A DNA stretch of 64,000 nt from Burkholderia pseudomultivorans (GCF_902499075.1 NZ_CABVPP010000007.1:62001-126000), one strand, 5' to 3'. Numbered from the stretch's first letter, positions 27,672 to 36,926 are shown. Notes: generated by a model from the sequence alone, not told the origin. Made by a program: numbers and translations.

Positions 27672-29164
27672 AGATTCTGATCGCCCGGATGAACCACGAG
27701 ACCAATACGTTCTCGCCGGTGCCGACGCCGCTGTCGGCGTTCGGCCGCAACGGCCCCGACTGGGGCGACGACGCGGATCGCGCGAATCGCGGGATGCGCA
27801 CCGCGATGGCCGCGTTCCTCGATGCGGCGGCGCGCGCGGGCGCCGAGGTCGTGACGCCCGTGTCGGCGGCCGCGAACCCGAGCGGCCCGGTCGCGGCCGA
27901 CGCGTATGCGGCGATCTGCGACGCGATCGTCGCGGCCGCGCCCGGCTGCGACGCGGTGATGCTCGACCTGCACGGCGCGATGGTCGCCGAGCAGAGCGCG
28001 GACGGCGAGGGCGACCTGCTCGAACGCGTGCGCGCGGCGCTGCCCGACGCGCCGATCGCGGTCGCGCTCGACCTGCATGGGAACGTCACGCAGAAGATGA
28101 TCGACCACGCGGACGTGATCGTCAGCTTCAAGACCTACCCGCACGTCGACATGTACGAGACCGGCGAGCATGCCGCGCGCGTGCTGCTCGACCGGATCCA
28201 CGGCCGTGCGCGGCCGGTGCTCGCATGGCGGCAGCCGCCGCTGATGACCTCGACGCTGCGCAGCGCGAGCGCCGAAGGCGCGATGCGGCGCGCGCTGGAC
28301 GCCGCGCGCGCGGCCGAGGCCGACGGAATGCTCGCGGTGTCGGTGCTGTCGGGATTCTCGCTGGCCGACATTCCCGCGCCGTGCATCAGCGTCGTCGTGG
28401 TCGGCGACGGCGATCGTGCGGCGGCCGACGCGGTCGCCGAACGCATCGCGCGGCAGATCTGGGACGCGCGCGACGAATTCGTCTACCGCAGCGCGCCGCT
28501 TGCCGAATCGGTCGCGCAGGCCGCGACGCTCGCGCGCGGCGCGGATCGTCCGGTGCTGATGCTGGACCACGGCGACAACTGCATGTCGGGCGGCCCGTGC
28601 GACACGATGGACGTGCTCGAGGAAGCGCTCGCGCAGGGGCTCGACGGCCTCGTCAGCGGGCCGCTGTGCGACCCGGAGGCCGTTGCGCGGCTGATCGACG
28701 CCGGCGTCGGCGCGACCGTCACGGTGCCGGTCGGCAACAAGCTGCCGTCGCACGGCGGCGTGCGGCGCGAGCCGTTTCGCGCGACCGGTGTCGTGCGCGC
28801 GATCACCGACGGCGAATACGTGATCACCGGGCCGACCTATACCGGCCAGCGCGCGTACATGGGCCGCACGGCCGTGCTCGACATCGGCGCGGCGACGCTC
28901 GTCGTCACCGAGCGCACGCAGGAGCCGTGGGATCTCGGCGTGTTCGAGAGCGTCGGCATCGATCCGCGCCGCGCGCGGTTTCTGCTGCTGAAATCGCGGA
29001 TGTACTGCCGCCCCGTGTTCGTGCCGATCGCGGCCGCGCTCGTCGAATGCGACAGCCGCGGGGTCACGGGTTCGGACTACGGGCTGTTCCGCTACGAGCG
29101 GCTCGCGCGGCCCGTGTATCCGCTCGACGAGATCGGGCGCTGGGACGCGGCGCCCGCGGCGTGA
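27668..29164 (+). CDS. M81 family metallopeptidase (MlrC/microcystinase-C-like)
   Basis: 498 residues. The N-terminal RMNHETNTFSP, DLHGAMV, ALDLHGN and SFKTYPHVDMYETG blocks hold the conserved zinc ligands of MlrC-like proteins; the C-terminal MlrC_C region includes DHGDNCMSGGPCDT. MlrC completes degradation of the linearised cyclic peptide microcystin, but most relatives have no assigned substrate and are encoded beside importers and amidohydrolases as here. It is the last gene of the operon. Confidence 0.88.
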   Translation: MKILIARMNHETNTFSPVPTPLSAFGRNGPDWGDDADRANRGMRTAMAAFLDAAARAGAEVVTPVSAAANPSGPVAADAYAAICDAIVAAAPGCDAVMLDLHGAMVAEQSADGEGDLLERVRAALPDAPIAVALDLHGNVTQKMIDHADVIVSFKTYPHVDMYETGEHAARVLLDRIHGRARPVLAWRQPPLMTSTLRSASAEGAMRRALDAARAAEADGMLAVSVLSGFSLADIPAPCISVVVVGDGDRAAADAVAERIARQIWDARDEFVYRSAPLAESVAQAATLARGADRPVLMLDHGDNCMSGGPCDTMDVLEEALAQGLDGLVSGPLCDPEAVARLIDAGVGATVTVPVGNKLPSHGGVRREPFRATGVVRAITDGEYVITGPTYTGQRAYMGRTAVLDIGAATLVVTERTQEPWDLGVFESVGIDPRRARFLLLKSRMYCRPVFVPIAAALVECDSRGVTGSDYGLFRYERLARPVYPLDEIGRWDAAPAA

Positions 29165-29265
29165 GCGCGCATCCTGGCGCGGTCCGCCAGCTTGCCGCCG
29201 GTCTCGCCGGGCCGGCGGGCAAAGCTGGTATGCTGACCGGCACCACGTTCATGCCGGAGGGCGTC

Positions 29266-29496
29266 ATGGCCGCGAAGGAAGTCTCGAAGAAGAAGTATCT
29301 GAAGATCCTGAACAAGCGCCTGCGTGCCGAGCCGGATGCGCCGGCCGGCGTGTCGTTCGTCTTCTACCCGCCGGGGGCGAAGGCGAAGCACGCGACGGGC
29401 GTCGTTTCCAGCGAGCCGCGCAGCAAGCGCGAGCTGGCGATGATGGCCGCGATCCAGCGCAAGGCGGCCGAAGAGTTCGTCGTCACCGGCGCCTGA
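29266..29496 (+). CDS. small conserved-looking hypothetical protein
   Basis: 76 residues from ATG 29266, with GGAGG five bases upstream (ATG 29251 is an in-frame alternative). It is Lys/Arg-rich at the N terminus (EVSKKKYLKILNKRL) and helical, with no signal peptide. I do not recognise a family. It follows the MlrC gene by 101 bp and may have its own promoter. Confidence 0.55.
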   Translation: MAAKEVSKKKYLKILNKRLRAEPDAPAGVSFVFYPPGAKAKHATGVVSSEPRSKRELAMMAAIQRKAAEEFVVTGA

Positions 29497-29511
29497 GCGG
29501 CGCGGGCGGCG

Positions 29512-30213
29512 CTACGCGGCGGCCGCGTCGCAATGCGCGATCGCGCCGGCGAGCACGCGCGGGATGTCGCGCGTGATGGCCGCGCCGTGCATCGGCAGGA
29601 TGATGTCGAGCTCGAGCGCCTGAATTCGGCGCAGCGCAGCCGCCATGTGCGCGAGCGAGGGCAGATAGTCGGAGCGCCTGATCGAGTCGAGGATGACGGG
29701 CAGCGGATCGTCCGCGTCGTCGTCGCCGAAGCGCATCAGTATGTCTGACGATAGCAGCGCGCGGTAGGCCGGCAGATACACGACCATCGCATCCCACTGG
29801 TGCACGTGCTTGGTGAAGACCGGCACGATCTCGACGCCGGCGATCGTCGTCGGCTCGCCGTCCTTCAGCGGCTTCACGCGTACGCCGAACACGTCGGCCA
29901 GCCCGTGCGTGCAGATCGGATGGCCGTAGGCGACGAGCGCGGGATTGGCCGCCAGGAATTCGGGCAGCGCACCCATCTCGTCGGCCTCGAAATGCGGGAC
30001 GACGACGCCCGTCACGCTCGACGGCGCGATGCCGACCATCGCGAGACTGTTGCGCAGCTGCGGAAAATTGGCGCGGGTGCCGGTTTCGATGCAGACGACC
30101 TCGCCGCTCGGCGAGCGGACGAAGAACTGGCTGAAGCCGAGGTTCAGCGCGTCGACATAGGTTGTCGCGCGAAACAGGCCGCTGCGGATTTCTTCGATGC
30201 GGGACGCGCTCAT
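29512..30213 (-). CDS. ODP-type (oxygen-binding di-iron) metallo-beta-lactamase-fold protein
   Basis: 233 residues. Instead of the metallo-beta-lactamase HxHxDH, it has His74-x-Glu76-x-Asp78 (PHFEADEMG), then KHVHQWDAMVVY (His136/138), Asp157 in LLSSDIL and His in LPMHGAAI: the di-iron ligand order of flavodiiron proteins. The flavodoxin domain is missing, so it matches stand-alone ODP-domain proteins that bind or sense oxygen. ATG 30213 is preceded by GAGGTGA. Its first seven codons and leader are duplicated at 32522-32640, with the ATG changed to ACG there. Confidence 0.75.
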   Translation of the reverse strand: MSASRIEEIRSGLFRATTYVDALNLGFSQFFVRSPSGEVVCIETGTRANFPQLRNSLAMVGIAPSSVTGVVVPHFEADEMGALPEFLAANPALVAYGHPICTHGLADVFGVRVKPLKDGEPTTIAGVEIVPVFTKHVHQWDAMVVYLPAYRALLSSDILMRFGDDDADDPLPVILDSIRRSDYLPSLAHMAAALRRIQALELDIILPMHGAAITRDIPRVLAGAIAHCDAAAA

Positions 30214-30707
30214 CGGGGTCACCTCGCATGGGCAGTGGGACGGGTGTCGGCGGAAACCGAAGCGCCGGTCCAGCGCCCGTTTCCGCCGATGACTTGCTTG
30301 CGAATGCGCCGCGTCACCTGCCTTCAACGGAGCGGGGCGAGGCGCGGCAGCCGCCGGCTATTGTAACGACGAATGCCGCCGCCCTGCGGGCGCAAAGGCG
30401 CGTTTGCGGCGCGCAGGCGCGCGCCGCGCCGCGGTCACGACACCTTGTCGGCCGTTGCCGGATAGCGGCCGCCGGCGGCATCGTCGCCCGTCGCGAGTTC
30501 TTCCAGCGCGAGCCCCTTCGTTTCGATCCCGAGCGTCCACACCGCGATCGCGGCCGCCGCGAACGACAGCGCGCCGAGCGTGAACACGCCGCCCTGGCCG
30601 AACACCGGCAGCACGACGCCCACGACGTAAGGCCCGATCAGCGAGCCGACGCGCCCGATCGCCGACGCGAAGCCCGAGCCCGTCGCGCGCGCGCCGGTGC
30701 CGTATAG
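30193..30707. repeat. left copy of duplicated MBL/MFS junction
   Basis: 30193-30311 matches 32522-32640 with very few differences, and 30428-30707 matches 32642-32921. The copy contains the first codons of the ODP gene, the intergenic region and the 3' end of an MFS transporter. About 116 bp (30312-30427) is present only here. Direct orientation with the right copy flanks the inserted effector segment. Confidence 0.9.
30435..30707 (-). pseudogene. 3'-terminal remnant of the MFS transporter gene
   Basis: This encodes only the last ~90 residues of the transporter intact at 32649-34067 (same frame, e.g. VVLPVFGQGGVFTLGALSF), with Ser instead of Leu as final residue. The 5' part is missing: homology stops at about 30707, where the foreign segment begins. 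No start or promoter remains. Confidence 0.88.
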
Positions 30708-30721
30708 AGCAGCGCCAGGCC

Positions 30722-31909
30722 ATGACGTCGTGCGACCCGGCGCAACTGCCGATGCCGACGTACAAACCGGTGTTCATCGAGCGCGCGATCGGTAGCGCCA
30801 CGGTGCGCTACGCCGGCTTTTCGATCACCTGCGCCAGCACCGGCTGTGCCGTCTACGGTCCGGTTCGGCGGGTCGACCAGTTCGTGCCTCGAGACGGGCT
30901 GGTTCGGTTCGACCCGGCGACGGTTGATCAGGTCTGCCACCCGGCGACGCGCAACGCTGCGGCGAAGTCCGCGGTGCCGTTGTTCAGCAGTCAGGGGAAC
31001 TCCGCGCTCCATCTCGGCTACCTGATCCAGCAGACCGGCAATGCACGAGGCGCCTACCTCGACGAGACGCCAAAATTTCCGGAGATCACATTCGAGATAA
31101 AGACAGAGCAGCCTCCACCGTATCAATGGAAGTGGACGATCACGTGGGACGCGCAGGTGAGCGGACTTCGGGAGAAACCACGCGGCAAAAAGCTCAAAAC
31201 CTTCTCGGATACCGGCTCGTTCTCGAGCAATGACAAAACCTGGCTCGCCGATCTGGGCGGGAAGATCTTGGGCGGCAAACTGGTGGTCGAGGTCACTGCA
31301 GGTACGGAGCAATTCCGACGCACGGTTTTTATCGTCGGCACAAACCCGAGCAAAGACGCTGTGCTCGAATTTTTGAAGACCCAGAAGGACGCCGTCGGCT
31401 TCGATCGTGTGATCAATCAGGAAAGTCACTACAAGAACTTCATCAATGCGGATCAGGAACCCGTCGTCGCCTTTGACAACGGGTACGGCATGACACAGAT
31501 GACCAATCCAGCGCCTACTTACGAACAAGTGTGGAATTGGAAAGAGAATATCAAGGTGGGCATCAAGCTCTATCAAGAGAAGCAGGGGTATGCCAAGAAA
31601 GATTTGGCTGGTCATCCATATACCGAAGATCAACTGATCCGTGCGACGTTTTCTCGTTGGAATGGCAGCGTCTACTACCGGTGGGACGAATCATCGAACG
31701 CTTGGGTGCCGAATGGGACGATTATGTGCGATCCGGACACCAGCAACATTGGCTGGGATATGTCGAAAGATGCGAACAAGGATAAGACTGTGGAAGAATT
31801 GCACAAACGCGACAAGGACACATACAAGAGTGGGAAGGCAGGTCGTTCCGATGAACACGCTTGGATCTATTCGGGTATCTGTTATGCAGACCACATGGCG
31901 AACAATTAA
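30722..31909 (+). CDS. lysozyme-like antibacterial effector, probably a displaced T6SS toxin module
   Basis: 395 residues from ATG 30722, which lacks a good ribosome site; the frame stays open upstream to the junction near 30707, so the N terminus may be truncated. Residues ~118-210 form an Ig-like beta domain (KFPEITFEIKTEQPPPYQW minus ends; LGGKILGGKLVVEV), seen in VgrG-linked Burkholderia effectors as far as I recall. Residues ~225-330 look like a transglycosylase/lysozyme core: catalytic-type Glu234 in VINQESHY, then DNGYGMTQMTNP, and the helix KENIKVGIKLYQEK. It should cut peptidoglycan glycan strands of rivals. No PAAR, VgrG or Rhs domain is left, so delivery is unclear. The downstream gene overlaps by 26 bp and is probably its immunity protein. 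Confidence 0.65.
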   Translation: MTSCDPAQLPMPTYKPVFIERAIGSATVRYAGFSITCASTGCAVYGPVRRVDQFVPRDGLVRFDPATVDQVCHPATRNAAAKSAVPLFSSQGNSALHLGYLIQQTGNARGAYLDETPKFPEITFEIKTEQPPPYQWKWTITWDAQVSGLREKPRGKKLKTFSDTGSFSSNDKTWLADLGGKILGGKLVVEVTAGTEQFRRTVFIVGTNPSKDAVLEFLKTQKDAVGFDRVINQESHYKNFINADQEPVVAFDNGYGMTQMTNPAPTYEQVWNWKENIKVGIKLYQEKQGYAKKDLAGHPYTEDQLIRATFSRWNGSVYYRWDESSNAWVPNGTIMCDPDTSNIGWDMSKDANKDKTVEELHKRDKDTYKSGKAGRSDEHAWIYSGICYADHMANN

Positions 31910-32483
31910 GACGGCATTGTGTGGAATGGTTGTCGGCGCTTTTAGTGCCGTCGCGATTGCACAAACACCGGAGCCGCAGTATGTACAACTGAGCGCGGGA
32001 CCGATTGTGCAGCAACATGCGCACCGGCTCGTCGTGACTGACGCGCGGCATGGAAAATTGCGGACCCTGGAGGTTCCTGGCGCGATACGGCGTGCATTGA
32101 CGTCGTCATCGAGCGTCGCATTTCCAGCGGCGCGCTCCCGAATAATCGATGGGCATGAGTTCCTCATGGTGGTGATCAATCAATCGTCCAGCGACAATCC
32201 AACGGGCTACTGCGGGGCCGGCGAGGAAGGAACGCTTTACGTCCTTCGTTTAGATGGAAAACGCGCAGAACCTGTCTACTCGACGCTGGTGCAGAGCTGC
32301 ATCAAGAACATCGACTTGTTCACCGATTCAGGGAACAAGTCTCCCTATCTTGCGATCGCTTGGACTGAGGCGGGAGACGATTTCCGTATTCACTGGGCGA
32401 ATTACGCAAAACCAGAACCTCTTACACGACAGTATCGCTATGCGAATGGCACCTTCATTGTCGATAGCGAGCTTCCCAATTGA
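31884..32483 (+). CDS. putative periplasmic immunity protein
   Basis: 199 residues with a clear Sec signal peptide (TALCGMVVGAFSAVAIAQ, cut near residue 27), so it acts in the periplasm, where a peptidoglycan-cleaving toxin would arrive. The mature part is a beta-rich, mostly polar domain with two Cys (YCGAGEEG and QSCIKN) that I do not recognise. The start overlaps the effector stop by 26 bp, the usual coupling of toxin and immunity genes. AT-rich like its partner. The immunity role is inferred from position and location. Confidence 0.6.
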   Translation: MQTTWRTIKTALCGMVVGAFSAVAIAQTPEPQYVQLSAGPIVQQHAHRLVVTDARHGKLRTLEVPGAIRRALTSSSSVAFPAARSRIIDGHEFLMVVINQSSSDNPTGYCGAGEEGTLYVLRLDGKRAEPVYSTLVQSCIKNIDLFTDSGNKSPYLAIAWTEAGDDFRIHWANYAKPEPLTRQYRYANGTFIVDSELPN

Positions 32484-32521
32484 CCCTGGAGCAAGATGGA
32501 GCGGGCGGGGAAGGCACTGTA

Positions 32522-32921
32522 TTCGATGCGGGACGCGCTCGTCGGGGTCACCTCGCATGGGCAGTGGGGCGGGTGTCGGCGGAAACCGAAGCGCCGGTCC
32601 AGCGCCCGTTTCCGCCGATGACTTGCTTGCGAATGCGCCGTGCCGCGGTCACAACACCTTGTCGGCCGTTGCCGGATAGCGGCCGCCGGCCGCATCGTCG
32701 CCCGTCGCGAGTTCTTCCAGCGCGAGCCCCTTCGTTTCGATCCCGAGCGTCCACACCGCGATCGCGGCCGCCGCGAACGACAGCGCGCCGAGCGTGAACA
32801 CGCCGCCCTGACCGAACACCGGCAGCACGACGCCTACCACGTAAGGCCCGATCAGCGAGCCGACGCGCCCGATCGCCGATGCGAAGCCCGAGCCCGTCGC
32901 GCGCGCGCCGGTGCCGTACAG
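32522..32921. repeat. right copy of duplicated MBL/MFS junction
   Basis: Direct repeat of 30193-30707 lacking about 116 bp of the intergenic part. It begins inside the first codons of the ODP gene, whose start codon is here ACG on the minus strand (ATG in the left copy), and runs into the intact MFS gene. Scattered substitutions show that the two copies have diverged or came from different strains. Confidence 0.9.
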
Positions 32922-34067
32922 TTCGGGCGTATACGTGTACAGCGCGGCCCACATCCCGAACAGGAAGAACTGCATCGCGAGGCCGGTGCCGATCAGCAGC
33001 GCCATGCTGCCGCCGTACAGTGCGCTTTGTCCGTACGCATACGCCATGATGCCGCCGCCGACCAGCGACGCGATGCAGGTCGGCTTGCGGCCCCAGCGCT
33101 CGACGAGCCACGCGGCGCACAGGAAGCCCGGCACGCCGCCGAGCGAGATCAGCACCGTGTAGAACACCGACTTCGTGACCTCGAAGCCGGCCTGCTGCAA
33201 CAGCGCGCCGAGCCACGACGTGAGCCCGTAGAAGCCGAGCAGCGCGAAGAACCACAGCAGCCACACCATCGTCGTGCGGCGGCGATATGCGCCGCTCCAG
33301 ATCTCGCGCAGCGCGCCGCGGCCGCGCGCGGCGATCGGCTCGGCGAGCCGCGACGGCGGCGGCAGCGTCGCGACGCCGGCCGAGCCCATCACCTTCGCCT
33401 CGATCGTGCGCATCACCGTGTCGGCTTCCGCGTGCCGGCCCGCGTGTTCGAGCCAGCGCGGCGATTCGGGCACGATGCGGCGCACCACCAGCACGAACAC
33501 GGCCGGAATCGCGAGCAGCGCGAACACCGTGCGCCAGCCGAACTGCGGCAGCACGAAGTACGCGACGATGCCGGCCGTGATGAAGCCGAGCGGCCAGAAG
33601 CCGTCCATCAGCGCGATCAGGCGGCCGCGCTTCTCGGTCGGCACGAACTCGGACAGCAGCGTCTGCGCGACCGGGAATTCCATGCCCATGCCGATGCCGA
33701 GCAGCACGCGATAGACGATCAGCGCGTCGACGCTCTGCGCGGTCGAGCACAGGTACGACGCTGCGCCCCACAGCACCATGCTCCACTGGAACACGGGGCG
33801 GCGGCCGAAGCGGTCGGCGAGCAGGCCGGCGACGGCCGCGCCGAGCACCATGCCGAAGAAGCTCGCGCTCGCGACGAGGCCGGCGGCCGCGGTCGACAGC
33901 CCGAACTCCTTGCGGATCGAGCCCAGCACGAAGGTCATCGTGCCGAGATCGACCGAATCGAAGAAGAACGCGATCGCGATGATGAAGAAGATCCGCTTGT
34001 GATAGCCGGAGAACGGCAGGCGTTCGAGCCGGGCGGCGGCGGAGGCGGGAGCGGTGGCGGCGGGCAT
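32649..34067 (-). CDS. MFS transporter, sugar/aromatic-acid porter type
   Basis: 472 residues with 12 predicted membrane segments. The MFS signatures are present: FDSVDLGTMTFVLG in TM1, LADRFGRRPVF between TM2 and TM3, IPESPRWL-like IVPESPRWLEH after TM6 (sugar-porter/aromatic acid:H+ symporter type) and VERWGRKP between TM8 and TM9. AGAGGAC precedes ATG 34067. Originally it stood directly upstream of the ODP gene; the insertion has separated them. Its substrate is likely a small organic acid or sugar (inference). Confidence 0.88.
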   Translation of the reverse strand: MPAATAPASAAARLERLPFSGYHKRIFFIIAIAFFFDSVDLGTMTFVLGSIRKEFGLSTAAAGLVASASFFGMVLGAAVAGLLADRFGRRPVFQWSMVLWGAASYLCSTAQSVDALIVYRVLLGIGMGMEFPVAQTLLSEFVPTEKRGRLIALMDGFWPLGFITAGIVAYFVLPQFGWRTVFALLAIPAVFVLVVRRIVPESPRWLEHAGRHAEADTVMRTIEAKVMGSAGVATLPPPSRLAEPIAARGRGALREIWSGAYRRRTTMVWLLWFFALLGFYGLTSWLGALLQQAGFEVTKSVFYTVLISLGGVPGFLCAAWLVERWGRKPTCIASLVGGGIMAYAYGQSALYGGSMALLIGTGLAMQFFLFGMWAALYTYTPELYGTGARATGSGFASAIGRVGSLIGPYVVGVVLPVFGQGGVFTLGALSFAAAAIAVWTLGIETKGLALEELATGDDAAGGRYPATADKVL

Positions 34068-34207
34068 GGCGTCCTCTGAAGAAGGAAAGCCTCGAAGCGG
34101 GCGGCTTCAAGGCTTCGAGCATTCAGTAGACGCGACCACAAAAAGCCGCATTGGAGGAAAAGCGCCGCGGGCTTGAACAAATGCGTCATCGCCGCGGCGC
34201 GCGCCGG

Positions 34208-34969
34208 TCAGTTCTTCAGCTTGTAGCCGGTGCGGAACATCCACGCGACGATCGCGAGCAGGATCGCGAGGAACAGCGAGGTCGCGGCGAGGCTGATGCC
34301 GACGTGCACGTCCGCGAGCCCATAGAACGACCAGCGGAAGCCGCTGATCAGGTACACGATCGGATTGAACAGCGTGACGACGCGCCATACCGGCGGCAGC
34401 ATGTCGACCGAATAGAAGCTGCCGCCGAGGAACGTGAGCGGCGTGATGATCAGCAGCGGCACGAGCTGCAGCTTCTCGAAGCTGTCGGCCCAGATGCCGA
34501 TCACGAAGCCGAACAGGCTGAACGTGATCGACGTCAGCACCAGGAACAGCACCATCCAGAACGGATGCAGGATGTGCAGCGGCACGAACAGGCCGGCGGT
34601 CGCGAGGATGATCAGGCCGAGCAGCATCGACTTCGACGCGGCCGCGCCGACATACGCGATCACGATCTCCCAGTACGACACGGGCGCGGACAGGATCTCG
34701 TAGATCGTGCCGGTGAAGCGCGGGAAGTAGATGCCGAACGACGCGTTCGAGATGCTCTGCGACAGCAGCGACAGCATCACGAGGCCCGGCACGATGAACG
34801 AGCCGTAGCCGATGCCGTTCACGTCGCTGATGCGCGAGCCGATCGCCGAGCCGAACACGACGAAGTACAGCGACGTCGAGATCACCGGCGCGATGATGCT
34901 CTGCATCAGCGTGCGGCGCGTGCGGGCCATTTCGGCGCGATAGATCGCGCGGATCGCCTGGAGATTCAT
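34208..34969 (-). CDS. ABC-2 type exporter permease
   Basis: 253 residues, six hydrophobic segments, with the ABC-2 motif [12 protein letters not shown] near the C terminus and the [21 protein letters not shown] first helix. It forms an exporter with the overlapping upstream ATPase gene (stop 34966, start 34969). Relatives act in drug, polysaccharide or lipid export; the substrate is not evident. Confidence 0.88.
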   Translation of the reverse strand: MNLQAIRAIYRAEMARTRRTLMQSIIAPVISTSLYFVVFGSAIGSRISDVNGIGYGSFIVPGLVMLSLLSQSISNASFGIYFPRFTGTIYEILSAPVSYWEIVIAYVGAAASKSMLLGLIILATAGLFVPLHILHPFWMVLFLVLTSITFSLFGFVIGIWADSFEKLQLVPLLIITPLTFLGGSFYSVDMLPPVWRVVTLFNPIVYLISGFRWSFYGLADVHVGISLAATSLFLAILLAIVAWMFRTGYKLKN

Positions 34970-35919
34970 CGGGTCTGGGCCTCTTGTGCGCCGTTGCGGC
35001 GGTTGTCGATCAGGCTGACGAAAATATCCTCGAGCGAGCTCTGCGTCGTATGCAGGTCGCGAAAGCCGATGCCGGATGCGCCCAGCGCATTGATCAGCTT
35101 CGCGATGCTCGCGTCGTCGCGCTGCGAGTCGTAGGTGTAGACGAGCGCGGCGCCGTCGTCCGCGCGTTCGAGCGCGAACGGCGCGAGTTCGGCCGGCACC
35201 GTCGCGAGCGGATGTTCGAGCTGCACGGTCAGCTGCTTCTTGCCGAGCTTGCGCATCAGCTCGCGCTTTTCCTCGACCAGCACGAGCTCGCCGCCGAGGA
35301 TGATGCCGATCCGGTCGGCCATCTCCTCGGCTTCCTCGATGTAGTGCGTGGTCAGCACGATCGTCACGCCGTCGTCGCGCAGCGTATCGACGAGCTTCCA
35401 CATGTCGCGGCGCAGCTCGACGTCGACGCCGGCGGTCGGTTCGTCGAGGAACAGGATGCGCGGCTCGTGCGACAGCGCCTTGGCGATCATCACGCGGCGC
35501 TTCATGCCGCCCGACAGCGTCATCAGCTTGTTGTCGCGCTTGTCCCACAGCGACAGCGCCTTCAGCGTCTTCTCGATGTATGCGGGATCGGGCGCCTTGC
35601 CGAACAGGCCGCGGCTGAACGACACGGTCGCCCAGACGGTCTCGAACGCGTCGGTCGTCAGTTCCTGCGGCACGAGGCCGATCATTTCGCGGGCCGCGCG
35701 ATACGCATCGCGGATGTCGTGGCCGCCGACCGTCACGCGGCCTTCGGTCGGCGTGACGATCCCGCAGATCGAGCCGATCAGCGTGGTCTTGCCGGCGCCG
35801 TTCGGCCCGAGCAGCGCGAAGATCTCGCCGGGGCGGATGTCGAGGGTCACGTGCTTCAGCGCCTGGAAGCCGGACGCGTAAGTCTTCGAGAGGTCGGAAA
35901 CGGACAGGATCGGTTGCAT
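34966..35919 (-). CDS. ABC-2 exporter ATPase (DrrA/CcmA type)
   Basis: 317 residues: Walker [11 protein letters not shown]-loop GLVPQEL, signature LSGGMKRRV, Walker [14 protein letters not shown], switch [10 protein letters not shown], and a C-terminal ~85-residue extension typical of the DrrA group ([11 protein letters not shown] near the end). It energises the permease encoded next to it. ATG 35919 gives the normal N terminus; nothing supports the longer frame upstream. Confidence 0.9.
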   Translation of the reverse strand: MQPILSVSDLSKTYASGFQALKHVTLDIRPGEIFALLGPNGAGKTTLIGSICGIVTPTEGRVTVGGHDIRDAYRAAREMIGLVPQELTTDAFETVWATVSFSRGLFGKAPDPAYIEKTLKALSLWDKRDNKLMTLSGGMKRRVMIAKALSHEPRILFLDEPTAGVDVELRRDMWKLVDTLRDDGVTIVLTTHYIEEAEEMADRIGIILGGELVLVEEKRELMRKLGKKQLTVQLEHPLATVPAELAPFALERADDGAALVYTYDSQRDDASIAKLINALGASGIGFRDLHTTQSSLEDIFVSLIDNRRNGAQEAQTR

Positions 35920-36926
35920 GCTCACGGATGGCACGGCCGGCCGACAGCGCGGCGCCAGTCGTGCAGGCCCGGCTTCACGGCCGCGGGGAGGCGGGCGAAA
36001 TCGGGCGCGGCATGGCGGGCAGGCGTCATGTCGAACGGTGCAGGGTGCGGAATCGCGGGACCGCCATCTTAGCAATCGGAAGATCGAAATGCATGCTGGT
36101 GGAAAGGCGGCGGCGCGTGCGTGCGGGATTTGCTCGAAATATCGGGCGTGCGTTGAGTGCTGCGGTTTTTTATTCAAATGAGGCGAACAATATGCATCGA
36201 TTCGTGCCGATCGACGCAGGCCCCGCGTCTTGCGCACCGGCGGCGCACCGCGGCCGGCCGACTGTGCTGCCCGGCAGTCATGGCACGCTGGCGATCGTCG
36301 ACGTGTAAGCTTGCGCCGCGGCAGGTCCGACAGCCGGCGCGGGCCGCCCGGTCGGGCTGCGCGCGGTGCGTGCGCGACCAATCAAACGCCTGTTATACCG
36401 GCTGGATATTTGTCTGAGCAAACAAAATGTAGGCTGTTTGAAAATCTGTCAAAGGCCACGCAAGGACAGGGATTGCGCGATCCCGCCCGTTTGGAACTCT
36501 GCATCCATTTACTTGTGCGTATCGTCCGATCATAGTTTGCCGAACGACGCATCACGATAACGAATCAAGCGTACGTACGGAGACCATCCATGACACGCGC
36601 ATCCACGAGGCCAGCCGGACTGCCGTTTTCCGTTTTTTCCGTTTCTTCCACGAATGCGGGCGCGACGCGAGTCGCGCGCCCGCGCTGCCGCAGCGCCGCC
36701 TAGTGGCGAATCCGATTCCGTTCTGACGTTCCGACGGCGCCGTACCGATGACGGCGCCGCGGGAACGCGCACGCGCCGTTCCGCCGTCGTCGCTCATGCG
36801 GCATGACAGGTGCCGGCCGCGTCGCGCACACCGTCATGCGCCGCGCGCGGGCGACGGCGCGATACCAACCGGCGGGCCATGCAGCTCGCCCGGACGAGAC
36901 CTGTCGTACCCGAAAAGGAGGGGTTG
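35920..36926. other. 1-kb region without a convincing gene
   Basis: Between the ATPase and lipoprotein genes. An AT-richer patch at about 36390-36540 may carry promoters. A 37-codon frame at 36590-36703 follows a GGAGA site and contains a GC-rich hairpin (about 36658-36686), but its composition (Ser/Arg/Ala runs) gives no support for a real product. Nothing else was recognised. Confidence 0.5.

Larger units (their letters stand above)
30708..32521 (+). mobile_element. inserted effector-immunity segment between direct duplications
   Basis: The 1.8-kb segment differs from its surroundings in lower GC and in codon use (many AAT, AAA, GAT, TTT) and holds two overlapping genes. No transposase, integrase or terminal inverted repeat is present. 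The duplicated host DNA on both sides is what a single crossover between a circular donor carrying the same junction and the chromosome would leave. Confidence 0.7.

Noticed and set aside
30193-32921. Insertion-sequence or integron cassette
   Set aside because: No transposase, integrase, inverted terminal repeats or short target duplication; the flanking repeats are host gene parts.
36590-36703. 37-codon ORF with a GGAGA site
   Set aside because: Composition is repetitive and contains a strong GC hairpin; no evidence of a conserved product.
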